NCBI RefSeq assembly: GCF_004168255.1
Contig: NZ_SEWG01000002.1
Location: 730,484-794,483, forward strand
Origin: Mucilaginibacter terrigena
GTDB taxonomy: Bacteria; Bacteroidota; Bacteroidia; Sphingobacteriales; Sphingobacteriaceae
Length of the DNA: 64,000 nt
Direction of reading: 5' to 3'
Shown here in pieces: positions 25,403-35,637 of the stretch (position 1 is the stretch's first letter; the number at the start of each line of letters is the position of its first letter). The notes under the pieces are model-generated. The model was not told the DNA's origin and did no database searches. It was given only the letters and a program-made list of their open reading frames with translations. A program made the position numbers and the translations under genes.

Positions 25403-26329
25403 GTGCCGGTGAAAATTGGTATTGTATCAAATTCAAAAATATGCATACCCCTGCTTTCGTACCTAAGCAGTATAAAAGCAGGGGTTATGTTATACTTCGG
25501 CAAATCGGCACACGCTGATATCGGTGTGAACGACCTTGCCGGTTTCTGCAGGATGAACAATATACAGTTCTACGCCGAAGACGATAAAAAAGAGCTGTAC
25601 ACCTGGCAGCAAATGAACCAACCGGATGTGATCTTCATTTCCGGGTACGCTCATAAAATAGCAGTTGAAGAATTAAGCGGTGTGCCAAAGGGAATATTTA
25701 ACATACACTTTGGCAGCTTACCGCAGTACAGGGGGCCTTCGCCGGTTTTCTGGCAATTAAAAAACGGCGAGGCGCAGTTAGGCTTAGCCATCCATCAATT
25801 AACCGGTAAGCTGGATAGCGGCGCGGTTGTTTGGGAACAAAATATTAATAACGAAGTATACCATACCTACAATTATACAAACCAGGCATTTAGCCAGTTG
25901 CAGGTGCAGGGGGTATCAAAAATACTTATCAAACTAAACAGCAAGCAAACGCTGACTTACAAGATACAAGCCGAAACCGAAGCCCGGTATTACAAAAAGC
26001 CCCAACTGGCCGATGTGATGGTAAACTGGGATACAATGGATGCGAAAGAGATACTTGGCCTGATTAAAGCCTGCACAGCCTGGAACAACGGGGCAGGTGC
26101 TTTGATAAACGGGCACGAATTGAAAATATTAGATGCCGAAGCCGCTTTAACAGGAGCCAATAACATACCCGGAACAATCAACATTGCAAATAACAAGTTT
26201 AATGTGGCCTGCATCAATAACCAGGCATTAAGCATTAACTTTTTTTATATAAATAACACTTGCATACCGGCCCGGCATGCAGGTTTTTACGGTTTAAAAA
26301 CAGGGCAAACATTTATTAGTAAAATATAA
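25403..26329 (+). CDS. Formyltransferase-fold protein (methionyl-tRNA formyltransferase-like)
   Basis: A 308-residue protein with the formyltransferase N-terminal fold. FNIHFGSLPQYRGPSPVFW matches the HxSLLPxYRGPxPxxW signature and LTGKLDSGAVV matches the downstream Asp-containing block. The C-terminal 100 residues resemble the Fmt/ArnA C-terminal beta-barrel (LADVMVNWDTMDAKEILGLIKA). The start is GTG 25403 or GTG 25409, with AAGGA upstream. The first 60 residues are atypical for housekeeping Fmt, so a sugar- or amine-formylating role is possible. It sits between two surface-protein genes. Confidence 0.75.
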   Translation: MPVKIGIVSNSKICIPLLSYLSSIKAGVMLYFGKSAHADIGVNDLAGFCRMNNIQFYAEDDKKELYTWQQMNQPDVIFISGYAHKIAVEELSGVPKGIFNIHFGSLPQYRGPSPVFWQLKNGEAQLGLAIHQLTGKLDSGAVVWEQNINNEVYHTYNYTNQAFSQLQVQGVSKILIKLNSKQTLTYKIQAETEARYYKKPQLADVMVNWDTMDAKEILGLIKACTAWNNGAGALINGHELKILDAEAALTGANNIPGTINIANNKFNVACINNQALSINFFYINNTCIPARHAGFYGLKTGQTFISKI

Positions 26330-26374
26330 CGGCATTGCCGATAAAATATAAATCAGAACAACTAATACGTAACC

Positions 26375-29300
26375 ATGAAAAAACTTTTACCAATCATTAA
26401 GAACGTAATAACAAAAGGCAGCCGATCATTTTCGGCAGCCGTGCTATTACTGATATTATTGGGGATAACCAAAAGCACGCAAGCGCAGGTTTATTACCTG
26501 ATAAATAGCACCACCGGTAATACAACTAACGCTGCAAACGCGCTAAAAAAAGTTGATTATAATGGTGGTAACGATGGTAATGTAACTACCAGTATACCCA
26601 ACCCAATCTTAGCCGAGGTTGATGCACCAAATAACCGTGTGTTTACTTACAATGGCTTTTTAGGCAACAGGGTTATCAATGTGGTGAATATGGGTACAGG
26701 CGGGGTAATCAATACCATTACTTTGCCGGCCGGTATCCAGGTATCCGGCCCATCGGTAACCGCTATTAAATACGACCCTATTAACGATTGGGTATATTAT
26801 GTAACTAACAGCAACGGTGGCTCGGCTACACTGAACGCTGTTTACAGGTCTAAGCCGGACGGTTCCCAAAACGCTGCATTAGCAACCGGTATTGCTACGT
26901 TACCACAATGGCTTGCGCTTGATATACCCAATAACAGGGTATTTATATATGAGGGTGTTTTTAGCGGCCGTAAAATATTAACTTTTGATTTGGGTAGTAA
27001 TACGGTTACAGGTAACGCGCCAGTATCCAATATAGCAAATGCTATTGCTTACGACCCTATTACGGATTATCTTTATTACATCACATCGGATAATGACCAA
27101 ATTAATGCAGGAACAACTAACGATGCATTAAGGAAGATACGCCCGGGAGGTTCGGGTGGCGAAATTACAATTAAAACGTCTTTGGTTAAATCTCCTCAGT
27201 ATATGGCATTAGATGCGGGTAATAACCGTGCTTTTGTTTATAACGGATATTACGGAAGTTCTACTACTATAAGGTTAGATGATACCGGTATTTATGCGGT
27301 TGATCTTACAACAGGCGCAACTACCCGCATCCTTGATCATTCCGGATTGCAAAATACACCTAACTATCTTCGTGTGTATGCTTTATTTGCACCGGCTCGT
27401 CCAATTATCAGCACCACAGCAGTTTCAACTTATTCATCAACTACAGCAACTTTAGGTGGCAACATAACGCGAAGCGATGCAAGCGTAACAGCACGTGGTG
27501 TAGTGTATAGCAGCAGTAACACCACACCAACTATTGGTGGCAGCGGCGTTACCCAGGCATCAAACGGTACAGGTACAGGTAGCTTCTCTGCAAGTATAGG
27601 CAGCCTTAGTGGCTCAACATTATATTATGTAAGAAGTTATGCTACCAGTGGTGCAGGTACCACATATGGCGCGGTTACATCATTTACAACCCTATCAAAT
27701 GATGCAAATCTTTCAGCCCTTACAATTAATGCCGGTACATTAAATCCTGCTTTTAATTCAGGTACAATAAGCTATACGGCAACGGTAGCAAATGCCAATT
27801 CAACCGTTACCATAACACCAACTAAAAACAATGGCGGTGCAAGTATCCAGGTAAATAATGTTGCGGCAACTTCGGGTTCAGGTTCAAGTGTTAATCTGAG
27901 CATCGGTGACAACGCCATCCCGGTAAAAGTAACCGCGGCTGATGGCGCAACAACCAAAACATACACCATTACGTTTACCCGCCCTAAAGCGGCACAAACC
28001 ATCACCTTTAACGCGCTGCCGGCAAAAACATTTGGTAATGCTGATTTTAACCCCGGCGCATTTGCAAGCAGCGGTTTAACAGTGAGCTATAGCAGCGATA
28101 ATACCAATGTGGCAACCATAGTAAGCGGCGCTATCCATATTGTTGGCGCGGGCACGGCAAATATTACTGCTTCGCAAGCCGGCGATGGCAATACTTTGGC
28201 AGCAACCAGTGTGGTACAAAGCCTTACCGTAAACAAAGCCTCGCAAACCATAACCTTTAACGCCCTGCCCGCAAAAGTTTACGGCAATGCCGATTTTGCA
28301 CCGGGCGCTACCGTAAATACAGGCTTAACTGTTAGCTACAGCAGCGATAACACAGCAGTAGCAACTATAGTAAACAACCAAATACATATTGTTGGGCAAG
28401 GATCGGCCAATATTACTGCTTCACAGGCGGGAGATGCCAACAGATCGGCGGCAACGAATGTTGCACAATATTTTACAGTAGATAAAGCAACCGTTACGGT
28501 TACCGCCGCCGCCAAAACTAAAATTTACGGCGACGACGACCCTGCATTTACCTACACCGCAACAGGTGTATTTAACAGCGATGCACCAACAGGTGCATTA
28601 AGCAGGGTAAACCCTAATACTAACAGGCTTGTTGGTACTTATGCAATTGACCAGGGTACGCTTAGCTATGGTACTAATTACAATATTACTTACGTAGGTG
28701 CAAACCTAACCATCAACAAAAGGCCTGTTACCGTTTTACCGGTAGCCAAAACTAAAGTTTATGGCGACCCCGATCCTTTTCTTAACCAGTATTCTTTTGC
28801 AGTAGGATCGTCGTTAGCGCCGGGAGATGGTTCCACTTCCGCTTTTGGGCGTGCTGCCGGCGAAGATATAGGCAGTTACCTGATGACCTTTGGTGACAAG
28901 AAATTTGTGAATGGTAATGACGATGTTACCGCTAATTACGTTATAACCGTTCAGCCGGCTTATTTTATTATTACTACTAAACCAATCGCCGTTAATGGTT
29001 ACTCGCAAACAAAAGCATACGGCGATGCTGACCCTGCACTTACTTATACCAGTGCTCCTTTAGCATTTTCTGATACATTTACCGGCGCGTTAACACGCGA
29101 TGCAGGCGAAAGTGTTGGTACTTATGCTATCAACCAGGGCACGCTCGCATTAAGCGGTAATTATGCTATTACATACGTTGGTGCCAACTTGTCTATTGGT
29201 GCAAAAACCATTAATGTTACGGCTAACGCCCAAACAAAAACCTACGGCGGTGCCGACCCTGCATTTACTTATACTAACGACGCGCTTTCCTTCGGCGATG

Positions 29301-32300
29301 TGTTTACAGGTAGCCTTAGCAGGGATGCAGGCGAGGATGTAGGTAACCATGCCATTACCCAGGGCAGCTTAGCGTTAAGCAGCAACTATACTTTAAATTA
29401 TACCGGCGCAAACCTTGCAATAGGCAAGGCTACGTTAAGCTATGTAGCCAACCCTGCAAGCCGCCCTTACAAAACTACCGACCCAACTTACACAGGTTCG
29501 GTAACAGGCTTTGTTAATGGCGATAATATAGCTGCCACAACAGGTACTTTAAGCTTTACAACAACGGCAGGTTTAAACAGCGCTTTAGGAAACTATCCGA
29601 TCAATGGAAGTGGCTTAAGCGCGAATAATTACGATTTTGTACAGGATGCTTCAAACGCTACGGCGCTTACCATCACCGCGTCAACCGATGCTACGCTTGC
29701 CAACCTAACGGTTACCGAGGGTACTTTAAACCCGGCGTTTAGCAGCGAGGGGACAAGCTATGGTTTCAGTGTTGCTAACAATATAACATCGTTTGATTTG
29801 ACAGCCACCGTTAACCAGGCAGATGCTACCATGAACTTTAACGGAAGTACGCTTCTTTCGGGCATCGCCAAAGTTGTGCCCCTAAACGCAGGCCCAAATA
29901 ACTTTAACGTTATTGTAACTGCACAGGATGGCACAACAACAAAATATTATACCTTAAATGTTTTCAGGGCTTACGATACTAACAACATGTTAGCCAGCCT
30001 AAACCTAAGCGGCCTAACCTATAGCCCAACATTTGATGCCAACACATTAAATTACACGGCGTCGGTTGGTAACCTGGTTACCTCTACAGCTGTTACCGCT
30101 ACTGCTGTTGCGCCTACCACACAAATATCTGTAGGCGGATATGACCTGGCAACAACAAACCCGGTTAACGTATCGCTTAATGTTGGCGAAACCGACGCGG
30201 TTATAGTAGCTAAAGCCCAAAACGGCGACGAAAGGGTTTACAGGGTTACCATAACCCGTGCGCCATCGTCTGATGCTACCTTGTCAGCTATCGGTAACAG
30301 CAGCATCACTTTAAATACACCTTTTACCGCCGGTACGCATACTTACAGTGCAACAGTACCAAGCGAAACTGGTGTGCTGACATTTAAGCCTGTAGGTACA
30401 AACGACAGGGCGTCTATACAAGTAAACACCCAAGCGCTTAACCCAGGCCCGGGCAATAATGTTAATTTAGATTTTGGCGCAAATACCGTTACCATTGATG
30501 TAACATCAGAAGATGGTACCAGCCATGGTAACTACATAGTAAATATCTACAGGTTAAGGTCGTCAAATGCGGATCTGGCAAGCCTGTCGTTCCCTTTTAT
30601 AACATCAATAAACGAAGAGTTTAACCCTAACGTTTATGAATACACTGCCGATGTTGCTGATTCAACCTACACCGGCATACCGCTAAGAGCCATATCTGCA
30701 AACGAGAACGCTATCGTTAAAATTGACGGCACAGTGGTACCACGTTTCCAGAATTACACCTTGCCTGTACATGGCGGGCCAAACACTTATCACATATTAG
30801 TGACTTCGCAGGATACCAGCGCTACCAAAACCTATACATTGGTGCTAACCCGCGCAGGCACACCGCCACCTGCGCAATCGCCTGTGGCTAACCTGTACGC
30901 GCTAAATGTTAACGCACCGGGCGCAAGCGGCTTCTCTAAAAACTTCAACTTCACCACCGGTGATGAACTGACAACAGTTAACATACCAAATGCCGTTACC
31001 GCGGTACGCGTGTTCGCGGTTTCAGAAAACCAGGTATCAACCGTAACTGTAAACGGAGTTGTTTTACCTTACGATGCCACTACAGACCTGATACCGGTAT
31101 CTTTGGGTGATAATGTGTTTACGGTAGTGGTAACCTCAGAAGACGGTGCGCACACCAAAACTTACGAACTGCATGTAAACAGAATGCCATTTGCTGATAT
31201 AACACTGGCCTCTTTAGCTATTAACAAGGGTACATTAGCACCGGCATTTGTTGCGGGTACCAGGTCATATACCGTAACGGTACCAAATAATGTTAGTACA
31301 TTAACCGTTACACCGGTAGCAAATGATGGCACCGCGGTTGTAACTGTAAACTCTGTTGTTATCAACAGTTCAAACCCATCTGCAACAGTTAATTTATTTA
31401 CAGGCCCGCCAACCAATATCAGGACCGTAGTAACAGCAGCAGATGGCGTTAATAAACAAACTTATACCATAAGCGTAACCCGTTTGGATGCAAGCCCTAA
31501 CCTGGCGTCGATAGCATTGAATGCCGGTACTTTAAGCCCGGTGTTTAATCCCGAAACCGAAACTTACACAGCCGCGGTTCCAAACGAAATAACCTCCATC
31601 ACTGTAAAACCAACCTTACAGGAAGAAGGCGCAACCATGCTGGTTAACGGTAACACCGTTGCAAGTGCAACCCCGTCTGACCCGATAGCGCTTACCTTGG
31701 GCGAAAACACGATCGCGGTTGTATCAACCGCGCCAAATGGCTCGGTGAAAAGTTACACTGTTGTAGTAACGCGTTTACCATCCACTGTGGCAACCCTTGC
31801 TAACCTAACCGTAAGCGCGGGTACGCTAAACCACACGTTTGAAAGCAGCAGGCTGGAATACGCCGCTTCGGTAATCAATTCGGTAACATCTGTTACAGTA
31901 GTACCTACTATTACCGACGTTAACGGAACCCTAAAGGTTAATGGTACTACCATCGCTTCGGGCGCAACTTCTGCTGATATCCCGTTATTGGTTGGCGCAA
32001 ATACGATACATGTAGTGGTAACCGCACAGGATGGCGCCACCACTAAAGATTATACCTTAACGGTTAGCCGTGCCAACAATGTATCGGCCAGCTTTAAGCT
32101 AACGCCTGCCGCTGCATTGGTAACAACAACCGGCTCTGCCAAGATCAATTACTCAGCCGCTGTCGATCCTAATACCAGCAGCGTAACCGTAACCCCAACC
32201 GCGCAGGACCCAACCGCTATTGTTACCGTAAACGGTACAACAGTAGCTTATGGTGCCGCATCTAACCCTATCTTGTTAAGCTTTGGTTCAACGCTTATCA

Positions 32301-34225
32301 ACGCGGTTGTTACCTCGGCTGATGGTACAACAAACAGAACATACAGTATTACCGTTAACCGCACCGGTTCAAACAATGCATCGGCCAGCTTTAAAGTAAG
32401 CCCTTCGGCTACACTTACTGCAACAACAGGCCCTGCTACCGTAAACTATACAACATCGGTAGATCCGGCTACAGCCAGCATCGTAATAACTCCCGAAGCA
32501 CAGGATGCAGGTGCTACCGTAAAAGTAAATGGCAATACAGTTGCCAGCGGCGCTGCATCGGCACCTATATCGCTTAACGTTGGTTCAACCCTGATAAACA
32601 TGGTGGTGACCGCGCAGGATGGTACAACTATTAAAACCTACAGCATTACTGTTAACCGTACAGGCTCTAACAATGCTATTATAAGTTTAAAGGTTACGCC
32701 AACATCAATACTTACACCAGTTACCGGTTCATCAACCGTAAATTATACCACATCGGTTGACCCTGCCACAAGCAGTATAACAATAACGCCAACAGCGCAG
32801 GATGCAAATGCCACTATAAAAATAAATGGTGCAACAGTTGCCAGCGGTGTGGCATCAGATCCAATTAACTTAAATGTTGGTACTACAACTATTAATACCG
32901 TAGTAACGGCGCAGGATGGTACAACAATCCGTACCTATTCAATCGTTGTAAGCCGTATTGGTTCAAGCAATGCATCGGCAAGCTTTAAGCTAAACCCAAA
33001 TACAGCGCTTACCTCTGTAACCGGCACAGCCGATAAAAACTACACGGCATCGGTTGATTTTGGCCTTACCAGTGTAACACTAACGCCAGAAGCACAGGAT
33101 GCCGGCGCTACCATAACCGTAAATGGTGCAACAGTAGCAAGTGGTACAGCTTCGGCGCCAATAACCCTTACCGGTACAGAAACAGTTATAAACGCTGTGG
33201 TAACCGCGCAGGATGGCACCACGGTTAAAACCTATAATATTACGGTTACACGTACAGGCTCAACCAACGCATTGGTAAGTTTCAAACTTAACCCTAATGT
33301 AACGCTGTTGCCAACAACAGGCACCGCGTCGGTTAATTATGCTACTTCGGTAGACCCTGCTACAAGCACTGTTACGGTAATGCCTGTACCGCAAAATAAT
33401 GGCGCAACAGTAACCATTGCCGGTAATGTAGTAGCCAACAACACCGCATCGGGCCCAATAACATTAGGTTTTGGTACAACCATTATCGATGTTTCGGTAC
33501 TGGCCCAGGATGGTGTTACCAGCAAAACCTACAGCATTGCGGTTAGCCGTACCGGTTCAAACAATGCATCGGCCAGCTTTAAGCTTAACCCGGTTGCCGC
33601 GCTCACCTCAACTACAGGTACGGCAGATAAAAACCTTGCCGCTACGGTAAGCGAAAGTGTAAGCAATATAACGGTAACGCCTAAGGCAATTGACGCGGGT
33701 GCAACGATCAGCGTAAACGGGGCAACCGTAGCAAGCAATACCGCTTCGCTGCCAATAGCGCTTACAACAGGTGTAAATACCATTAACGTGATAGTTACCG
33801 CGCAGGATGGTACAACAATTAAAACTTATAACCTGTATGTTACCAGGCAGATCACAACGTTTATGGTCGACAGAAATAACGCCGGCTTCCTGTTTGCAAA
33901 CAAAGCGGCTAATAACTTGTCACCAACAGACGATGATGGGGTAGTGGTACACCAGGGTGTATCGCCAAATGGCGATGGCTCAAATGATTTCCTTACAATT
34001 GAAGGGATCTCGGCATACAGCGGTAACAAGCTTTCTATCATGAACGGAAACGGGGCGCTGGTATTCGAGACCAAAGATTATGGTAAGGACGGTTCCAACC
34101 TGTTCGACGGCCACTCTAACAAAACCGGCACGTTGTTAAAACCGGGTACTTATTATTACGCTTTAGAATACAAGGTTGACAAACAAAACAAACGTAAAAC
34201 AGGATATATTATCATTAAGTATTAA
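26375..34225 (+). CDS. Giant repeat adhesin with type IX secretion sorting domain
   Basis: A 2616-residue exported protein. Signal peptide 1-38 (STQAQ). Residues about 39-340 form a propeller-like region with repeated APNNRVF and DPI.D.[LV]YY motifs. An FN3-like domain lies at about 341-445. A cadherin-like beta-sandwich unit comes next, then two Ig-like repeats (AQTITFNALPAK, SQTITFNALPAK) and about five MBG-type units (AKTKIYGDDDPAFTYT). About fourteen more cadherin-like beta-sandwich units follow; the last six repeat at exactly 297 bp. The C-terminus (from about 2520) is a gliding-type sorting domain with VSPNGDGSNDF and KTGYIIIKY, which directs export by type IX secretion. Likely a surface adhesin or matrix protein. 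Confidence 0.9.
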   Translation: MKKLLPIIKNVITKGSRSFSAAVLLLILLGITKSTQAQVYYLINSTTGNTTNAANALKKVDYNGGNDGNVTTSIPNPILAEVDAPNNRVFTYNGFLGNRVINVVNMGTGGVINTITLPAGIQVSGPSVTAIKYDPINDWVYYVTNSNGGSATLNAVYRSKPDGSQNAALATGIATLPQWLALDIPNNRVFIYEGVFSGRKILTFDLGSNTVTGNAPVSNIANAIAYDPITDYLYYITSDNDQINAGTTNDALRKIRPGGSGGEITIKTSLVKSPQYMALDAGNNRAFVYNGYYGSSTTIRLDDTGIYAVDLTTGATTRILDHSGLQNTPNYLRVYALFAPARPIISTTAVSTYSSTTATLGGNITRSDASVTARGVVYSSSNTTPTIGGSGVTQASNGTGTGSFSASIGSLSGSTLYYVRSYATSGAGTTYGAVTSFTTLSNDANLSALTINAGTLNPAFNSGTISYTATVANANSTVTITPTKNNGGASIQVNNVAATSGSGSSVNLSIGDNAIPVKVTAADGATTKTYTITFTRPKAAQTITFNALPAKTFGNADFNPGAFASSGLTVSYSSDNTNVATIVSGAIHIVGAGTANITASQAGDGNTLAATSVVQSLTVNKASQTITFNALPAKVYGNADFAPGATVNTGLTVSYSSDNTAVATIVNNQIHIVGQGSANITASQAGDANRSAATNVAQYFTVDKATVTVTAAAKTKIYGDDDPAFTYTATGVFNSDAPTGALSRVNPNTNRLVGTYAIDQGTLSYGTNYNITYVGANLTINKRPVTVLPVAKTKVYGDPDPFLNQYSFAVGSSLAPGDGSTSAFGRAAGEDIGSYLMTFGDKKFVNGNDDVTANYVITVQPAYFIITTKPIAVNGYSQTKAYGDADPALTYTSAPLAFSDTFTGALTRDAGESVGTYAINQGTLALSGNYAITYVGANLSIGAKTINVTANAQTKTYGGADPAFTYTNDALSFGDVFTGSLSRDAGEDVGNHAITQGSLALSSNYTLNYTGANLAIGKATLSYVANPASRPYKTTDPTYTGSVTGFVNGDNIAATTGTLSFTTTAGLNSALGNYPINGSGLSANNYDFVQDASNATALTITASTDATLANLTVTEGTLNPAFSSEGTSYGFSVANNITSFDLTATVNQADATMNFNGSTLLSGIAKVVPLNAGPNNFNVIVTAQDGTTTKYYTLNVFRAYDTNNMLASLNLSGLTYSPTFDANTLNYTASVGNLVTSTAVTATAVAPTTQISVGGYDLATTNPVNVSLNVGETDAVIVAKAQNGDERVYRVTITRAPSSDATLSAIGNSSITLNTPFTAGTHTYSATVPSETGVLTFKPVGTNDRASIQVNTQALNPGPGNNVNLDFGANTVTIDVTSEDGTSHGNYIVNIYRLRSSNADLASLSFPFITSINEEFNPNVYEYTADVADSTYTGIPLRAISANENAIVKIDGTVVPRFQNYTLPVHGGPNTYHILVTSQDTSATKTYTLVLTRAGTPPPAQSPVANLYALNVNAPGASGFSKNFNFTTGDELTTVNIPNAVTAVRVFAVSENQVSTVTVNGVVLPYDATTDLIPVSLGDNVFTVVVTSEDGAHTKTYELHVNRMPFADITLASLAINKGTLAPAFVAGTRSYTVTVPNNVSTLTVTPVANDGTAVVTVNSVVINSSNPSATVNLFTGPPTNIRTVVTAADGVNKQTYTISVTRLDASPNLASIALNAGTLSPVFNPETETYTAAVPNEITSITVKPTLQEEGATMLVNGNTVASATPSDPIALTLGENTIAVVSTAPNGSVKSYTVVVTRLPSTVATLANLTVSAGTLNHTFESSRLEYAASVINSVTSVTVVPTITDVNGTLKVNGTTIASGATSADIPLLVGANTIHVVVTAQDGATTKDYTLTVSRANNVSASFKLTPAAALVTTTGSAKINYSAAVDPNTSSVTVTPTAQDPTAIVTVNGTTVAYGAASNPILLSFGSTLINAVVTSADGTTNRTYSITVNRTGSNNASASFKVSPSATLTATTGPATVNYTTSVDPATASIVITPEAQDAGATVKVNGNTVASGAASAPISLNVGSTLINMVVTAQDGTTIKTYSITVNRTGSNNAIISLKVTPTSILTPVTGSSTVNYTTSVDPATSSITITPTAQDANATIKINGATVASGVASDPINLNVGTTTINTVVTAQDGTTIRTYSIVVSRIGSSNASASFKLNPNTALTSVTGTADKNYTASVDFGLTSVTLTPEAQDAGATITVNGATVASGTASAPITLTGTETVINAVVTAQDGTTVKTYNITVTRTGSTNALVSFKLNPNVTLLPTTGTASVNYATSVDPATSTVTVMPVPQNNGATVTIAGNVVANNTASGPITLGFGTTIIDVSVLAQDGVTSKTYSIAVSRTGSNNASASFKLNPVAALTSTTGTADKNLAATVSESVSNITVTPKAIDAGATISVNGATVASNTASLPIALTTGVNTINVIVTAQDGTTIKTYNLYVTRQITTFMVDRNNAGFLFANKAANNLSPTDDDGVVVHQGVSPNGDGSNDFLTIEGISAYSGNKLSIMNGNGALVFETKDYGKDGSNLFDGHSNKTGTLLKPGTYYYALEYKVDKQNKRKTGYIIIKY
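32081..33848 (+). repeat. Six 297-bp tandem repeats in the adhesin gene
   Basis: Units begin at 32081, 32378, 32675, 32972, 33269 and 33566, spaced exactly 297 bp, which gives 99-residue domains starting with ASFKLxP-like sequences and ending DGTTxKTYxITVxRTGS. The copies differ in bases scattered along their length, so they are not the result of a single recent event. The constant length suggests exchange between units. Confidence 0.88.
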
Positions 34226-34243
34226 TATAATACATGCAACAGC

Positions 34244-34270
34244 AAGGCCCCCGAAAATATCGGGGGCTTT
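34244..34270 (+). terminator. Rho-independent terminator of the adhesin gene
   Basis: AAGGCCCCCGA, loop AAATA, TCGGGGGCTTT, followed by GTTGTTTT. The stem is 11 bp with one G-U pair. Confidence 0.88.
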
Positions 34271-34319
34271 GTTGTTTTAAAACCTTTTTTTGTGTTTTAT
34301 TTACCCTTAATTAAAGTAT

Positions 34320-34370
34320 AAAAAAGCTGATTTTACCCTATCACACTTTTTGTTTTTAATGGAGATTTGT
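34320..34370 (+). promoter_or_regulatory. Bipartite promoter-like element, copy 2
   Basis: A-run plus GCTGATTTTACCCTAT ending at 34341, a 20-bp spacer, then GAGATTTGT at 34362-34370. It differs from copy 1 by one base in the 22-bp upstream block and by none in the downstream block, with identical spacing. A start near 34376 leaves a leader of about 174 nt. Confidence 0.55.
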
Positions 34371-34549
34371 AATAAAGCAGCAACAATTTTCGAAAATATA
34401 ATAATATATAAAATGCCATTAAAATTGTAAATTGCTTGCTTGTAATTACCCTGATTAACACAATTACCCCAGACGGTATGTACCCGACAGGGTAAATTGT
34501 TACTATGGATAAAACCTGATTAAAATTACTGACGAGAGAGACAAAAGGC

Positions 34550-35476
34550 ATGAGATTGAACCTAACAAAAAAACAATTTGTATTAATATTAAGTGTATTG
34601 CTGATGATAAGCAGCAGCACGCTTATGGCACAGCAGCAGATCTATTCGTACAGCCAGTATGCCGATAATCTGATCCCCATAAATCCTGCGTATTCCATGC
34701 TGGACAAGGCCGGCTCGCTTAACCTGATGGGGCGTAAACAGTTTATAGGTATTGAAGGCGCACCAAGCAGCTTGCTGTTTAGCGGCAGCCTGCCTATAGA
34801 GTCGATAGGTGGCGCGGCCGGTGTGTATGTATTGAACGACCAGGTAGCGGTTGAACGCCAATTGGAAGTGAATGCCTTTTTTGCGAAAAGTATCCAGCTT
34901 ACCAGCACTGGTTTTTTAGCTGTATCGCTTAATGCAGGCGTACGTAATTACGTAGCTAATTATTCATCGGTCGATCCAACCGGTGGCGACGGCCAGTTTA
35001 GGGACGATGTACGCGAAACAAGGCCCAATATAGGCTTCGGGGTGATGTTTTACAGCAGTAAGTACTACCTGGGTTTTTCGCTGCCCGAACTAACCATCCG
35101 CAGCTTAGGCACGGCATCGGTACAGGATGCCAACTATCTTAAAAACCATTACTATTTTTCGGGGGCATACCTTGCCGATCTGACCGATGATATTAAGTTT
35201 AAACCTTCAACGCTGGTATCGTACGTAAACGGTTCGCCTTTACTGGCAGATATTACCGGCACTATTTATTTAAAAGAACAGTTAGGCCTGGGTGCAAGTT
35301 ATCGCACCAATAAAAAGGCTTCGGGCATAATATCGGTTAATACCGAAACCTTTAAAGTAGGATACAGCTACCAATTTGGCATAGCATCAAATAACCTCGG
35401 CGGGTTTAATGCGGCCATACACGAGGTTAGCTTAAGCTACAGGTTTGGTAAAACCGGCGAACGTAAGTTGTTATAA
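34550..35476 (+). CDS. PorP/SprF-family type IX secretion membrane protein
   Basis: A 308-residue outer-membrane beta-barrel with a signal peptide ending LMAQQQ. QIYSYSQYADNLIPINPAYSMLD is the classic PorP/SprF opening. The barrel ends HEVSLSYRFGKTGERKLL. These proteins are commonly encoded beside large gliding-type C-terminal domain proteins and help export or anchor them. Here it follows the giant adhesin, so it is the likely dedicated partner. It has its own promoter-like element after the adhesin terminator. Confidence 0.93.
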   Translation: MRLNLTKKQFVLILSVLLMISSSTLMAQQQIYSYSQYADNLIPINPAYSMLDKAGSLNLMGRKQFIGIEGAPSSLLFSGSLPIESIGGAAGVYVLNDQVAVERQLEVNAFFAKSIQLTSTGFLAVSLNAGVRNYVANYSSVDPTGGDGQFRDDVRETRPNIGFGVMFYSSKYYLGFSLPELTIRSLGTASVQDANYLKNHYYFSGAYLADLTDDIKFKPSTLVSYVNGSPLLADITGTIYLKEQLGLGASYRTNKKASGIISVNTETFKVGYSYQFGIASNNLGGFNAAIHEVSLSYRFGKTGERKLL

Positions 35477-35637
35477 GGTAGCCTTTAACAAAATGCATCT
35501 GTTGCTATGGCGTTGCCATGGTATTGGGATAGGATAAGTGTAAGCGCAGTTTTGATTTCTGATGATTGATTAAACATGGCGGATACCGAAAAGCCTTTAA
35601 CAGAGTAGGTATAATTTACCCTTAATCCAATATCACA

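Larger units (their letters stand above)
34226..34549. other. Intergenic region between adhesin and PorP/SprF genes
   Basis: This 324-bp gap contains a strong terminator at 34244-34270 and the second copy of the bipartite element at 34320-34370. No further gene was seen; the rest is AT-rich leader. Confidence 0.7.

Noticed and set aside
25403..26329. Housekeeping methionyl-tRNA formyltransferase
   Set aside because: The fold and signature are present, but the N-terminus is atypical and the gene sits between surface-protein genes without def or other translation genes.
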